Shown: one piece after another, positions 17,699-25,327 of the stretch
Position numbering within the stretch: the stretch's first letter is position 1
Layout of the letters: each line of letters begins with the position of its first letter
DNA from: Pseudomonas karstica
GTDB taxonomy: Bacteria; Pseudomonadota; Gammaproteobacteria; Pseudomonadales; Pseudomonadaceae
Assembly: GCF_009707515.1 (NCBI RefSeq)
Contig: NZ_WLYI01000028.1
Location: forward strand, 1 to 64,000
Direction: 5' to 3'
DNA: 64,000 nt
The notes under the pieces: generated by a model
What the model was told of the DNA's origin: nothing
Database searches by the model: none
What the model saw: the letters and a program-made list of their open reading frames with translations, nothing else
Program-made: the position numbers and the translations under genes

Positions 17699-19036
17699 AT
17701 GATGCTGCGCGTTCTGTATCTGCTGGCAATTTGCTGCGTTCCCTTCCCTGCTTTTTCGACTCAACTGCCCCTTCCTGTCCACGGCCCAGCCTTGCGCATA
17801 CAAGGTTCCAACACCATTGGCGCCACCCTGGGTCCAGCCCTGGTCAAGGGCCTGATGGAACAACAGGGCTTGCAGGATGTGCACAGCGCCTCATCTGGCC
17901 AGGCCAATGAACAACACGTCATGGGTAAAACCCGTCAAGGCAAGCGCGTGACTATAGAGGTCGCCGCCCACGGTTCCAGCACCGGCTTTACCGCGCTGCA
18001 AAAGGCCAACGCCGACCTTGCTGCCTCGTCCCGCCCGATCAAGGACAATGAACGGATGGCGCTGGAACCCTTGGGCGACTTGAAAAGCCCGGACGCCGAA
18101 CACGTTATCGCCATTGATGGCCTGGCGATCATCCTCCACCCCCACAACCCGCTGAACGCGCTGAGCACAGAGCAACTGGCGCAGGTTTTCAGTGGTGAGG
18201 TCACCACCTGGGAAGCGCTGGGCGGTAGCGGCGGGAAGATTCATCTATATGCCAGGGATGATCAGTCCGGTACCTATGACACCTTCAAGGAGTTGGTACT
18301 CGCCCCCCGGGACACATCCCTGGACCCCAGAGCAAAACGCTTTGAGTCGAGCGAAAAGTTATCGGATGGCGTCAGCCACGATCCCCAGGGCATCGGTTTT
18401 ATCGGCTTGCCATATGTACGCCAGGCCAAGGCCGTAGCGATTGTCGACGGTGACTCGCAAGCCATGCCGCCCCTCAATAGCTTGATTGCCACTGAAGACT
18501 ACCCGCTGTCACGACGCCTGTACTTTTACCTGCCGCCCGTGGGCCAGAACCCATGGGCCAAGGCCCTGGTGGACTTTGCCCAAAGTGCCAAGGGGCAGGC
18601 AATCGTGGCTGCCAACGGTTTTATCGCGCAACAGGTACGGGCCATGAGGGTGGAACCGCGCGCACCGATGCCCGAGGCTTATCAAGCCATTGCCCGTGAG
18701 GCCCAACGGCTGACCGTGAATTTTCGTTTCGAGGAAGGCAGCGCCAGCCTGGACAACAAGGCGCGCCAGGACGTGATGCGGGTGGCGGCCTATCTGCGCA
18801 ACCATGACAAGCTCAATAAACAAGTGACGCTGGCCGGGTTTGGCGATGCCAAGGATGATTCGCAACGCGCCACCCTGCTCTCGAAGTTGCGAGCCATGGC
18901 GGTACGTCGGGAGTTGGTCAAGCACGGCGTGGTATTACGCGATATTCGCGGGTTTGGCGATGAGATGCCGGTGGCGGCGAATACGGCGGATGAGGGCCGG
19001 ATCAAGAATCGGCGGGTAGAGGTCTGGGTGTATTGA
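17699..19036 (+). CDS. PstS-like substrate-binding protein fused to an OmpA peptidoglycan-binding domain
   Basis: Secreted protein of 445 residues with a signal peptide ending near AFSTQ. Residues about 30-310 form a PBP-like domain similar to PstS (IQGSNTIGATLGPALVKGL, then RDDQSGTYDTFKELVL). The last 120 residues are an OmpA_C domain (VNFRFEEGSASLDNKARQDV, then the NRRVEVWVY end). The combination suggests a periplasmic solute sensor or binder tethered to peptidoglycan rather than a free transporter subunit. No ABC transporter genes are adjacent. The ligand is inferred only by family; phosphate is possible. Confidence 0.88.
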   Translation: MMLRVLYLLAICCVPFPAFSTQLPLPVHGPALRIQGSNTIGATLGPALVKGLMEQQGLQDVHSASSGQANEQHVMGKTRQGKRVTIEVAAHGSSTGFTALQKANADLAASSRPIKDNERMALEPLGDLKSPDAEHVIAIDGLAIILHPHNPLNALSTEQLAQVFSGEVTTWEALGGSGGKIHLYARDDQSGTYDTFKELVLAPRDTSLDPRAKRFESSEKLSDGVSHDPQGIGFIGLPYVRQAKAVAIVDGDSQAMPPLNSLIATEDYPLSRRLYFYLPPVGQNPWAKALVDFAQSAKGQAIVAANGFIAQQVRAMRVEPRAPMPEAYQAIAREAQRLTVNFRFEEGSASLDNKARQDVMRVAAYLRNHDKLNKQVTLAGFGDAKDDSQRATLLSKLRAMAVRRELVKHGVVLRDIRGFGDEMPVAANTADEGRIKNRRVEVWVY

Positions 19037-19055
19037 CGCAGAGCCTGCAGGGCGA

Positions 19056-19080
19056 CATTCCCACGCAAAACGTGGGAATG
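19056..19080. terminator. Hairpin between convergent PstS-OmpA and acyl-CoA dehydrogenase genes
   Basis: Perfect 10-bp inverted repeat CATTCCCACG / CGTGGGAATG with a CAAAA loop. There is no T-run on either side. It resembles a short intergenic hairpin repeated in many Pseudomonas genomes, so it may be a repeat serving as a terminator. Confidence 0.55.
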
Positions 19081-19088
19081 ATCATCGA

Positions 19089-20318
19089 CTACTGCCCGCT
19101 ACGCATCATCTCCCGCGGCACATATTTGCCAATCTCGAACTTGCCAATGGCCGCCCGATGTACTTCGTCCGGGCCGTCGGCCAGGCGCAGGGTGCGTTGC
19201 ATGGCGTACATATAGGCCAGCGGGAAGTCATTGGAAACCCCTGCGCCACCATGGATCTGGATCGCCCGATCGATCACCTTCAAGGCCACGTTCGGTGCCA
19301 CTACCTTGATCTGGGCGATTTCGCTTTTCGCCACTTTGTTGCCGACGGTGTCCATCATGTAGGCGGCTTTCAAGGTCAGCAGACGCGCCATGTCGATCTC
19401 CATTCGCGAGTCGGCAATCTTGTCGATATTGCCCCCCAGGCGCGCCAATGGTTTGCCGAACGCGGTCCGGCTCACGGAACGTTTGCACATCAATTCCAGC
19501 GCACGCTCGGCCATACCGATGGAACGCATGCAGTGATGAATACGTCCTGGGCCAAGGCGGCCCTGGGCGATTTCAAAGCCCCTACCCTCACCCAACAGAA
19601 CGTTTTCATACGGTACACGGACGTTTTCGAACAACACTTCGGCGTGGCCATGGGGCGCGTCGTCATAACCGAACACTGGCAGCGGACGGACGATCTTTAC
19701 CCCAGGGGCGTCCGTCGGCACCAGGATCATCGAGTGCTGCTGGTGGCGCGGCGCATCAGGGTTGCTCAGGCCCATGAAAACCAGGATTTTGCAGCGCGGA
19801 TCGCAGGCGCCGGAGGTCCACCATTTTTTACCGTTGATCACCCATTCGTCGCCATCGCGAACCGCACAAGCGGCCATGTTGGTGGCATCGGAAGAAGCCA
19901 CATCCGGCTCGGTCATGGCAAACGCAGAACGAATTTCACCCCGCAGCAGCGGTGCCAGCCAGCGTTGTTTCTGTTCTTCGCTGGCGTAGCGCACCAGCAC
20001 TTCCATATTACCGGTGTCCGGTGCCGAGCAATTGAACGGCTCGGGCCCCAGCAATGAGCGGCCCATGATTTCCGCGAGGGGGGCGTATTCCAGGTTAGTC
20101 AGGCCGGCCCCCAACTCCGATTCCGGCAGGAACAGGTTCCATAAGCCCTCGGCCTTGGCCTTGGCCTTAAGCTCTTCCATGATGGCCGTTGGCTGCCAGC
20201 GATCACCTTCGCTGACCTGGCGCTCGAACACCGGTTCGGCCGGGTAGACGTAAGCGTCCATGAACGCGGTGACGCGTTCACGCAGTTCCTGAACCTTGGG
20301 CGAATAGGAGAAATCCAT
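19089..20318 (-). CDS. Acyl-CoA dehydrogenase
   Basis: FAD enzyme of 409 residues that makes an enoyl-CoA from an acyl-CoA. Seen are FAMTEPDVASSDATN in the FAD/acyl binding site, WWTSGACDPRC and the C-terminal IQIHGGAGVSNDFPLA element. It is divergent from a LysR gene about 150 bp away, which probably controls it. The substrate is unknown. It is not the isovaleryl-CoA dehydrogenase, which is encoded separately at 25.3 kb. Confidence 0.92.
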   Translation of the reverse strand: MDFSYSPKVQELRERVTAFMDAYVYPAEPVFERQVSEGDRWQPTAIMEELKAKAKAEGLWNLFLPESELGAGLTNLEYAPLAEIMGRSLLGPEPFNCSAPDTGNMEVLVRYASEEQKQRWLAPLLRGEIRSAFAMTEPDVASSDATNMAACAVRDGDEWVINGKKWWTSGACDPRCKILVFMGLSNPDAPRHQQHSMILVPTDAPGVKIVRPLPVFGYDDAPHGHAEVLFENVRVPYENVLLGEGRGFEIAQGRLGPGRIHHCMRSIGMAERALELMCKRSVSRTAFGKPLARLGGNIDKIADSRMEIDMARLLTLKAAYMMDTVGNKVAKSEIAQIKVVAPNVALKVIDRAIQIHGGAGVSNDFPLAYMYAMQRTLRLADGPDEVHRAAIGKFEIGKYVPREMMRSGQ

Positions 20319-20468
20319 GATCGGCTACCTTCTTTGGAGGTTGTTTAGGTCATGTGATCGATGCTAGAACAGCGCTGATAATTTACCTAACCTATTCTCG
20401 GCGTGTATTAACATTCATCACCGATATATGATCGGCGTATGAACACCAAACAATAAGAGCGCAGCGAA

Positions 20469-21419
20469 ATGAATCTGAGCAAGGTCGACCTCAACCTTTT
20501 CATCGTCTTTGACGCGATCTACACCGAAGCCAACCTGACCCGCGCCGGGCAGATTATCGGCATTACCCAGCCGGCGGTGTCGAATGCGCTGGCACGCTTG
20601 CGGGAAACCTTCAACGACCCACTGTTCGTGCGTACCGCCCAAGGCATGGTACCGACGCCCATGGCCCAGAATATCATCGGCCCGGTGCGCAATGCGTTGT
20701 CGCTGCTGCGGGTGTCGGTGCAGGAAAGCCGCATATTCAACCCACTGCAGGCGGCCAAAACCTACCGTATCAGCATGACCGACCTGACCGAAGCGGTGAT
20801 TTTACCGCCACTGTTCCAGCGCCTGCGTCGCCTGGCACCGACGGTGATTATCGAGAGCTTTCTATCTAAACGCCGGGAAACCACCAAGGACCTGGCCGCT
20901 GGCCGCCTGGATTTTGCGGTGGACGCACCGCTTAACACCGACCCGCAAGTACGTCATGTCAAGCTGATGGAGGACCGCTATGTGTGCGCCATGCGCAAGG
21001 GTCATCCGATGGCGGCCAAGGAAAAACTCAGCCTGGATGACTACCTGGCGCTGACCCATATCCATATTTCCAGCCGACGCAACGGCCTGGGCCATGTTGA
21101 CCTGGCATTGGGCAAGATGGGTATCCAGCGCAAGATCGTCCTGCGTTCCCAGCATTACCTGATGGCCTCGCAAGTGTTGCAACAAACTGACATGGTAATG
21201 ACAGTACCGGAGCGATTTGCCCGTCGTAATGAGTTGCATTGGTTCAACCTGCCGGTCAATGACGTTCCGTCAGTGGAAACCCACCTGTACTGGCACGAAA
21301 GCACCGACCAGGACCCGGCCAACCGATGGATGCGCGAGCAGATGATTGAGTTGTGCCAGCAAGTGACGGCCCATGAGAAGAAGCTGGATGCAGGAGCGAG
21401 CTTGCTCGCGAAGAACTGA
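20469..21419 (+). CDS. LysR-family transcriptional regulator
   Basis: Protein of 316 residues with an N-terminal winged HTH (NLSKVDLNLFIVFDAIYTEA, then TQPAVSNALARLRETFNDPLFVR) and a substrate-binding effector domain. This subtype resembles NodD/LeuO-like members. It is divergent from the acyl-CoA dehydrogenase gene and probably regulates it. The last codons (AGASLLAKN and stop) are made of a REP element, so the C-terminus appears to have been altered by a repeat insertion. Confidence 0.9.
   Translation: MNLSKVDLNLFIVFDAIYTEANLTRAGQIIGITQPAVSNALARLRETFNDPLFVRTAQGMVPTPMAQNIIGPVRNALSLLRVSVQESRIFNPLQAAKTYRISMTDLTEAVILPPLFQRLRRLAPTVIIESFLSKRRETTKDLAAGRLDFAVDAPLNTDPQVRHVKLMEDRYVCAMRKGHPMAAKEKLSLDDYLALTHIHISSRRNGLGHVDLALGKMGIQRKIVLRSQHYLMASQVLQQTDMVMTVPERFARRNELHWFNLPVNDVPSVETHLYWHESTDQDPANRWMREQMIELCQQVTAHEKKLDAGASLLAKN
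21393..21412. repeat. REP element inside the 3' end of the LysR gene
   Basis: The sequence GGAGCGAGCTTGCTCGCGAA is identical to the REP core found twice at 62.8 kb. Here it is translated as the final residues of the LysR protein, and the stop codon follows 4 bases after it. Confidence 0.85.
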
Positions 21420-21482
21420 AGGGCACCGCGTTCATGCGGGACGTCTATAGACAAACTCGCTTCTTATAGAAGGGAGACCTGC

Positions 21483-21498
21483 TTGACGTAAACGTCAA
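21483..21498. promoter_or_regulatory. LiuR-type operator upstream of liuR
   Basis: Perfect palindrome TTGACGTAAACGTCAA apart from its central bases, 44 bp before the liuR start. It shares the ACGTnAACGT-like core with two sites upstream of liuA. It is the expected autoregulatory site for the MerR-type LiuR. Confidence 0.75.
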
Positions 21499-21541
21499 CC
21501 AACCATTAGCTTAACGCCCAAGACATTCCTTGGGCGCCCTC

Positions 21542-21940
21542 ATGAGCACGACCTACAGCATCTCCGACCTCGCCCGCGAGCTCGACATCACCACCCGCGC
21601 TATTCGCTTCTACGAGGAACAAGGCCTCCTGTCCCCGGAACGCCGGGGTCAGGAGCGTATCTATTCACCGCGGGACAAGGTCAGTCTCAAGTTGATCCTG
21701 CGGGGCAAGCGCATCGGTTTCTCCCTGGCCGAGTGCCGTGAACTGATCGAGCTCTACGACCCCAGCAGCGGTAATCAGAAACAGCTGCACAGCATGCTGA
21801 TGAAAATCGCCGAGCGCCGCGAACAGCTGGAACAACAGCTGCTGGATATCGAACAGATGAAGCTGGAGCTCGATACCGCCGAAGAGCGTTGCACCCAGGT
21901 GTTGGAACAGACCATTCAGAGCCAGATTGGCCATTCATAG
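21542..21940 (+). CDS. liuR: MerR-family regulator LiuR of leucine/isovalerate catabolism
   Basis: Protein of 132 residues with an N-terminal MerR HTH (YSISDLARELDITTRAIRFYEEQGLL) and a C-terminal coiled coil (ERREQLEQQLLDIEQMKLEL). The ATG at 21542 is chosen; an in-frame TTG lies 4 codons earlier. It is followed by hmgL after 11 bp, so co-transcribed. By family it represses the liu genes until branched acyl-CoA intermediates accumulate. The palindromes at 21.48 kb and 25.2 kb are its probable sites. Confidence 0.92.
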   Translation: MSTTYSISDLARELDITTRAIRFYEEQGLLSPERRGQERIYSPRDKVSLKLILRGKRIGFSLAECRELIELYDPSSGNQKQLHSMLMKIAERREQLEQQLLDIEQMKLELDTAEERCTQVLEQTIQSQIGHS

Positions 21941-21951
21941 AGGTAAATGCC

Positions 21952-22854
21952 ATGTCCGTTCCCTCTCACGTACGCTTGGTGGAGGTTGGCCCTCGCGATG
22001 GATTGCAGAACGAAGCCCAGCCCATCAGCGTGGCTGACAAGGTCAAGCTGGTAAACGCCCTCACGGCTGCAGGCCTGGGCTACATCGAGGTCGGCAGTTT
22101 TGTGTCGCCCAAATGGGTGCCACAGATGGCCGGTTCGGCCGAGGTTTTTGCGAAAATCCAGCGCAAGCCGGGCGTGACCTATGGTGCACTGGCGCCAAAC
22201 CTTCGCGGCTTTGAAGATGCGTTGGCGGCGGGGGTCAAGGAAGTAGCGGTGTTTGCGGCGGCTTCCGAAGCGTTTTCCCAGCGCAATATCAACTGCTCCA
22301 TCAGCCAGAGCCTGGAGCGATTTGCGCCGATCATGGCGGCAGCCAAACAGCATGACGTCAGCGTACGCGGGTATGTGTCGTGCGTGCTGGGCTGCCCATA
22401 CGAAGGCCAGGTCGCCCCGCAACAAGTTGCGGCGGTGGCCCGCGAGCTGTTTGCCATGGGCTGCTACGAAGTCTCCCTGGGTGACACCATTGGCACCGGT
22501 ACGGCAGGCACCACACGACGGATGTTCGAGGTGGTGGGTGCCCATGTGCCACGGGAAAACCTGGCGGGGCACTTCCATGACACTTATGGGCAGGCCATCG
22601 CCAACATCTACGCCAGCCTTCTGGAGGGCATCCAGGTGTTTGACAGTTCTATCGCCGGCCTCGGTGGCTGCCCGTATGCCAAGGGTGCCAGCGGTAACGT
22701 GGCCACCGAGGACGTGCTGTACCTGCTCAATGGCCTGGGTATCCACACCGGGATCGATATGGAGTCGCTGATCCTGGCGGGCCAGCAGATTTGTTCAGTA
22801 CTTGGCCGCCCCACGGGCTCGCGAGTGGCCAAGGCCCGCAGTCTGGGTGAGTAG
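21952..22854 (+). CDS. liuE: Hydroxymethylglutaryl-CoA lyase
   Basis: Last step of leucine degradation, cleaving HMG-CoA to acetoacetate and acetyl-CoA (also called mvaB/hmgL). The HMGL fold is clear: VRLVEVGPRDGLQNE at the N-terminus and GLGGCPYAKGASGNVATEDV near the C-terminus with the catalytic Cys. The ATG at 21952 has an AGAGGT ribosome site; 300 residues. Here it is coupled to liuR and separated from liuABCD by an sRNA gene and an acyl-CoA ligase. Confidence 0.95.
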   Translation: MSVPSHVRLVEVGPRDGLQNEAQPISVADKVKLVNALTAAGLGYIEVGSFVSPKWVPQMAGSAEVFAKIQRKPGVTYGALAPNLRGFEDALAAGVKEVAVFAAASEAFSQRNINCSISQSLERFAPIMAAAKQHDVSVRGYVSCVLGCPYEGQVAPQQVAAVARELFAMGCYEVSLGDTIGTGTAGTTRRMFEVVGAHVPRENLAGHFHDTYGQAIANIYASLLEGIQVFDSSIAGLGGCPYAKGASGNVATEDVLYLLNGLGIHTGIDMESLILAGQQICSVLGRPTGSRVAKARSLGE

Positions 22855-22870
22855 CGTTGCCGGGGGGATG

Positions 22871-22900
22871 TGTTACCGCACGCATACACATCGAGTAACA
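22871..22900 (+). promoter_or_regulatory. Putative CbrB enhancer site for the CrcY-like sRNA
   Basis: Inverted half-sites TGTTAC (22871-22876) and GTAACA (22895-22900) are separated by 18 bp. They lie about 85-110 bp upstream of the sigma54 -24 element, a proper distance for an enhancer-binding protein. The half-sites match the CbrB motif that I recall for crcZ promoters, although I recall a shorter spacer there. Confidence 0.6.
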
Positions 22901-22982
22901 CGGGAACATATTCATTGGCTTTGACGCGGTGTCAATTTCCCACAAAACCATAAGTAATTGTTTTTAAAGAAATTTAAAAAGT

Positions 22983-22998
22983 TGGCACGGCTTCTGCT
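22983..22998 (+). promoter_or_regulatory. Sigma54 (RpoN) promoter of the CrcY-like sRNA
   Basis: TGGCACGGCTTCTGCT carries the diagnostic GG (22984-22985) and GC (22996-22997) exactly 10 bp apart, with the full TGGCAC -24 box. The start of transcription is expected about 12 bases beyond GC, near 23009. Confidence 0.85.
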
Positions 22999-23008
22999 AT
23001 CTCTATGG

Positions 23009-23385
23009 CATAACAAGAATAAAAAGCACCAAACCTAATAAAAATAAGACGTAACGACTCTGGCATAACAAAAACAACACGGCAGAGACGCAGCTAACAG
23101 ATTTTTTTGGAGAAGATGTGCTTCGCAGGGTACGGCAGATGCCGCCACTCGCAACCGGGCAGAGAATAATAAAACTACCCCAAGGTAGCTACCCACTGGT
23201 TGGATCGCATACGAAGAAGCAGGTCAGCGTTCAAAAAAATACGTTTGCTCTTGACCCCGGATGGGGGTCGCCAAAAATAGCGGTAAAGGGCCACGGTTGC
23301 TAAAAACAACAATAGACCGCCCCTCAATAATAAAAAAAGAGCACGTGACAACAAATTAAAGGGGACCTTCGGGTCCCCTTTGTTG
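23009..23385 (+). ncRNA. crcY: CrcY/CrcZ-family sRNA, decoy for Hfq-Crc in catabolite repression
   Basis: About 375 nt between the sigma54 promoter and a strong terminator, without a convincing ORF. It contains at least six AAnAAnAA (CA-type) motifs, at 23012, 23037, 23067, 23165, 23305 and 23326, in single-stranded-looking A-rich stretches. These are the Hfq/Crc binding elements of CrcZ, CrcY and CrcX. Size, promoter class, enhancer site and motif number all fit. The position right after the HMG-CoA lyase gene matches what I recall for crcY of P. putida, so the Y member is proposed. The RNA would titrate Hfq-Crc when CbrAB is active and so relieve repression of genes such as the nearby liu operon. 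Confidence 0.82.
23358..23385 (+). terminator. Rho-independent terminator of the CrcY-like sRNA
   Basis: Stem AAAGGGGACC / GGTCCCCTTT with a TTCG tetraloop, followed by a short T-rich tract. Confidence 0.9.
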
Positions 23386-23470
23386 CTTTCTGGATAAAGG
23401 TATTCCTGAGGCCATCATCGGGCTGATGCCGAAGCGATCAAGCCCACCCCATATTCGATTTACGCCGCTC

Positions 23471-25153
23471 TCAATCCTGCGCACGCAGTTGCTCTATCAT
23501 CATCTCGCGCATCCGAAATTTCTGGATCTTGCCTGTCACCGTCATCGGAAACTCGTCCACGAACTTGAAGTACTTGGGCGTCTTGAAGTGGGCAATCCGC
23601 CCCTTGCACCAGGTTTGCAGCTCCAACTCATTGGCAACATGGCCGGGGTGGAACTTGATCCAGGCGACAATTTCTTCTCCGTAGCACGCGTCCGGGATGC
23701 CGATGATCTGCACATCCGCCACCGCCGGATGGGTGAAGAAAAACTCTTCAAGCTCCCGCGGATACACGTTCTCGCCGCCACGAATGATCATGTCCTTGTT
23801 GCGCCCGGCGATGCATACATAGCCCTGCTCGTCCATGGTCGCCAGGTCGCCGGTGTGCATCCAGCCAGCGTCGTCGATGGCTTCGCGGGTCCCGGTGGGG
23901 TTGTTCCAGTAACCGAGCATCACACTGTAACCGCGGGTACACAGTTCACCGGTCTGGCCGCGGGGAACAGTGTTACCGGCCTCGTCGATAATCTTGCTTT
24001 CCAGGTGTGGCTGGGTACGCCCAACGGTGGTGACGCGTACTTCCAGGCCGTCATCCGGTCCGGTCTGTAGCGATACGGGGCTGGTTTCGGTCATGCCATA
24101 GGCAATCTGCACTTCGCTCATGTGCATCTCGCTGATCACCCGGCGCATCACCTCGATGGGGCAGGTAGAACCGGCCATGATCCCGGTGCGCAGGTACGAC
24201 AGGTCGAATTCGGTACGGCGCGGATGATCAAGCATGGCGATAAACATGGTGGGCACGCCGTACAAGCCGGTGGCCTGTTCTTCGGCGACAGCCATCAGGG
24301 TCAGCAATGGGTCAAACCCATCGTTGGGGTAAATCATCGTGGTGCCGTGGGTGATGCAGCCCAGGTTACCCATGACCATGCCGAAGCAGTGATAAAGCGG
24401 CACCGGGATTACCAGGCGATCTTGCGCCGTGAGACCCAGGCTTTCGCCGACCATGTAGCCGTTATTGAGAATGTTGTGATGACTGAGGGTCGCTCCCTTG
24501 GGAAAGCCGGTAGTGCCGGAGGTGTACTGGATGTTAACGGCCTGATCGAAGTGCAGGCTGGCCTGGCGAGCATGCAACTGCTCTGGCGGGACGCCTGCGC
24601 CGATGACCGACAACTGCGACCAGGGCAGGAATCCCGAGGGCGGTCGCGGATCAAGGCTGATCACCCCACGCAGTTCAGGCAACAGTTCGCACTGCAACTG
24701 GCCACTGGACTGCTGCGCCAGTTCCGGCAGTAACTCTTGCAACATGGCGTGGTAATCGGAGGACTTGAACGAGCCGGCACAGATCAGCCATTGGCAACCG
24801 GCCTGCTTGAGCACGTACTCCAACTCGCTGCTGCGGTAGGCCGGGTTGATGTTGACCAGAATCACTCCCAGCTTGGCGCTGGCCACCTGGCTGATGCACC
24901 ACTGGGCACCGTTGGGGGCCCAGATGCCGAGCCGATCACCTGTCTGCAAGCCCAGCGCCAACAGGGCGCGGGCATGCAGGTCGACAGCGTCGGCCAGTTG
25001 CCGCCAGGTGTAGCGCAGGTGTTGGTGTCGAACCACCAGCGCTTCGCCATCGGGATACTCTGCCACGGTGCGATCGAACGCCTGGCCGATGGTTTCAGCC
25101 AGTAAGGCCTTGCTCTGGGAGCCACGGCTGTAGCTCTGATCCGGTTGTTCCAT
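23471..25153 (-). CDS. AMP-binding acyl-CoA ligase, linked to the liu regulon
   Basis: Acyl-adenylate-forming ligase of 560 residues. Motifs are YTSGTTGFPKGATLSH (P-loop), AYGMTETSP, GDLATMDEQGYVCIAGRNKD with the hinge, and the C-terminal catalytic Lys in VTGKIQKFRMRE. It is divergent from liuA and shares an intergenic region with two LiuR-like palindromes, so it is probably induced with leucine or isovalerate catabolism. A role in activating free isovalerate, methylcrotonate or a related short branched acid is plausible, but the substrate is not visible in the sequence. Confidence 0.9.
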   Translation of the reverse strand: MEQPDQSYSRGSQSKALLAETIGQAFDRTVAEYPDGEALVVRHQHLRYTWRQLADAVDLHARALLALGLQTGDRLGIWAPNGAQWCISQVASAKLGVILVNINPAYRSSELEYVLKQAGCQWLICAGSFKSSDYHAMLQELLPELAQQSSGQLQCELLPELRGVISLDPRPPSGFLPWSQLSVIGAGVPPEQLHARQASLHFDQAVNIQYTSGTTGFPKGATLSHHNILNNGYMVGESLGLTAQDRLVIPVPLYHCFGMVMGNLGCITHGTTMIYPNDGFDPLLTLMAVAEEQATGLYGVPTMFIAMLDHPRRTEFDLSYLRTGIMAGSTCPIEVMRRVISEMHMSEVQIAYGMTETSPVSLQTGPDDGLEVRVTTVGRTQPHLESKIIDEAGNTVPRGQTGELCTRGYSVMLGYWNNPTGTREAIDDAGWMHTGDLATMDEQGYVCIAGRNKDMIIRGGENVYPRELEEFFFTHPAVADVQIIGIPDACYGEEIVAWIKFHPGHVANELELQTWCKGRIAHFKTPKYFKFVDEFPMTVTGKIQKFRMREMMIEQLRAQD

Positions 25154-25206
25154 AACGGCCCCTATTGTCTTTTTTGTAGGTGGACGATGCTCTATACCGA
25201 GCGAGC

Positions 25207-25264
25207 TTGACGTTAACGTAAACTACGATTGACAGCCATGCAATGCAAGCTTACGTTAACGTAA
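25207..25264. promoter_or_regulatory. Two LiuR-type palindromes between the acyl-CoA ligase and liuA
   Basis: Site 1 (25207-25222) reads TTGACGTTAACGTAAA; site 2 (25251-25264) is the perfect palindrome TTACGTTAACGTAA. Both hold the core ACGTTAACGT, with centres 43 bp apart (about four helical turns). The related site before liuR supports a common regulator. One site is placed for each divergent promoter. Confidence 0.78.
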
Positions 25265-25327
25265 AGGTGAGCGCCCTCCTCCGCGCAATCAGCCCACACA
25301 ACAACAAAGCTTAGAAGGTGCCCGTCC

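Noticed and set aside
23118..23303. 61-codon frame inside the CrcY-like RNA
   Set aside because: No ribosome site; the region has A-rich Hfq/Crc motifs and an sRNA promoter and terminator. A small peptide is not excluded but not supported.
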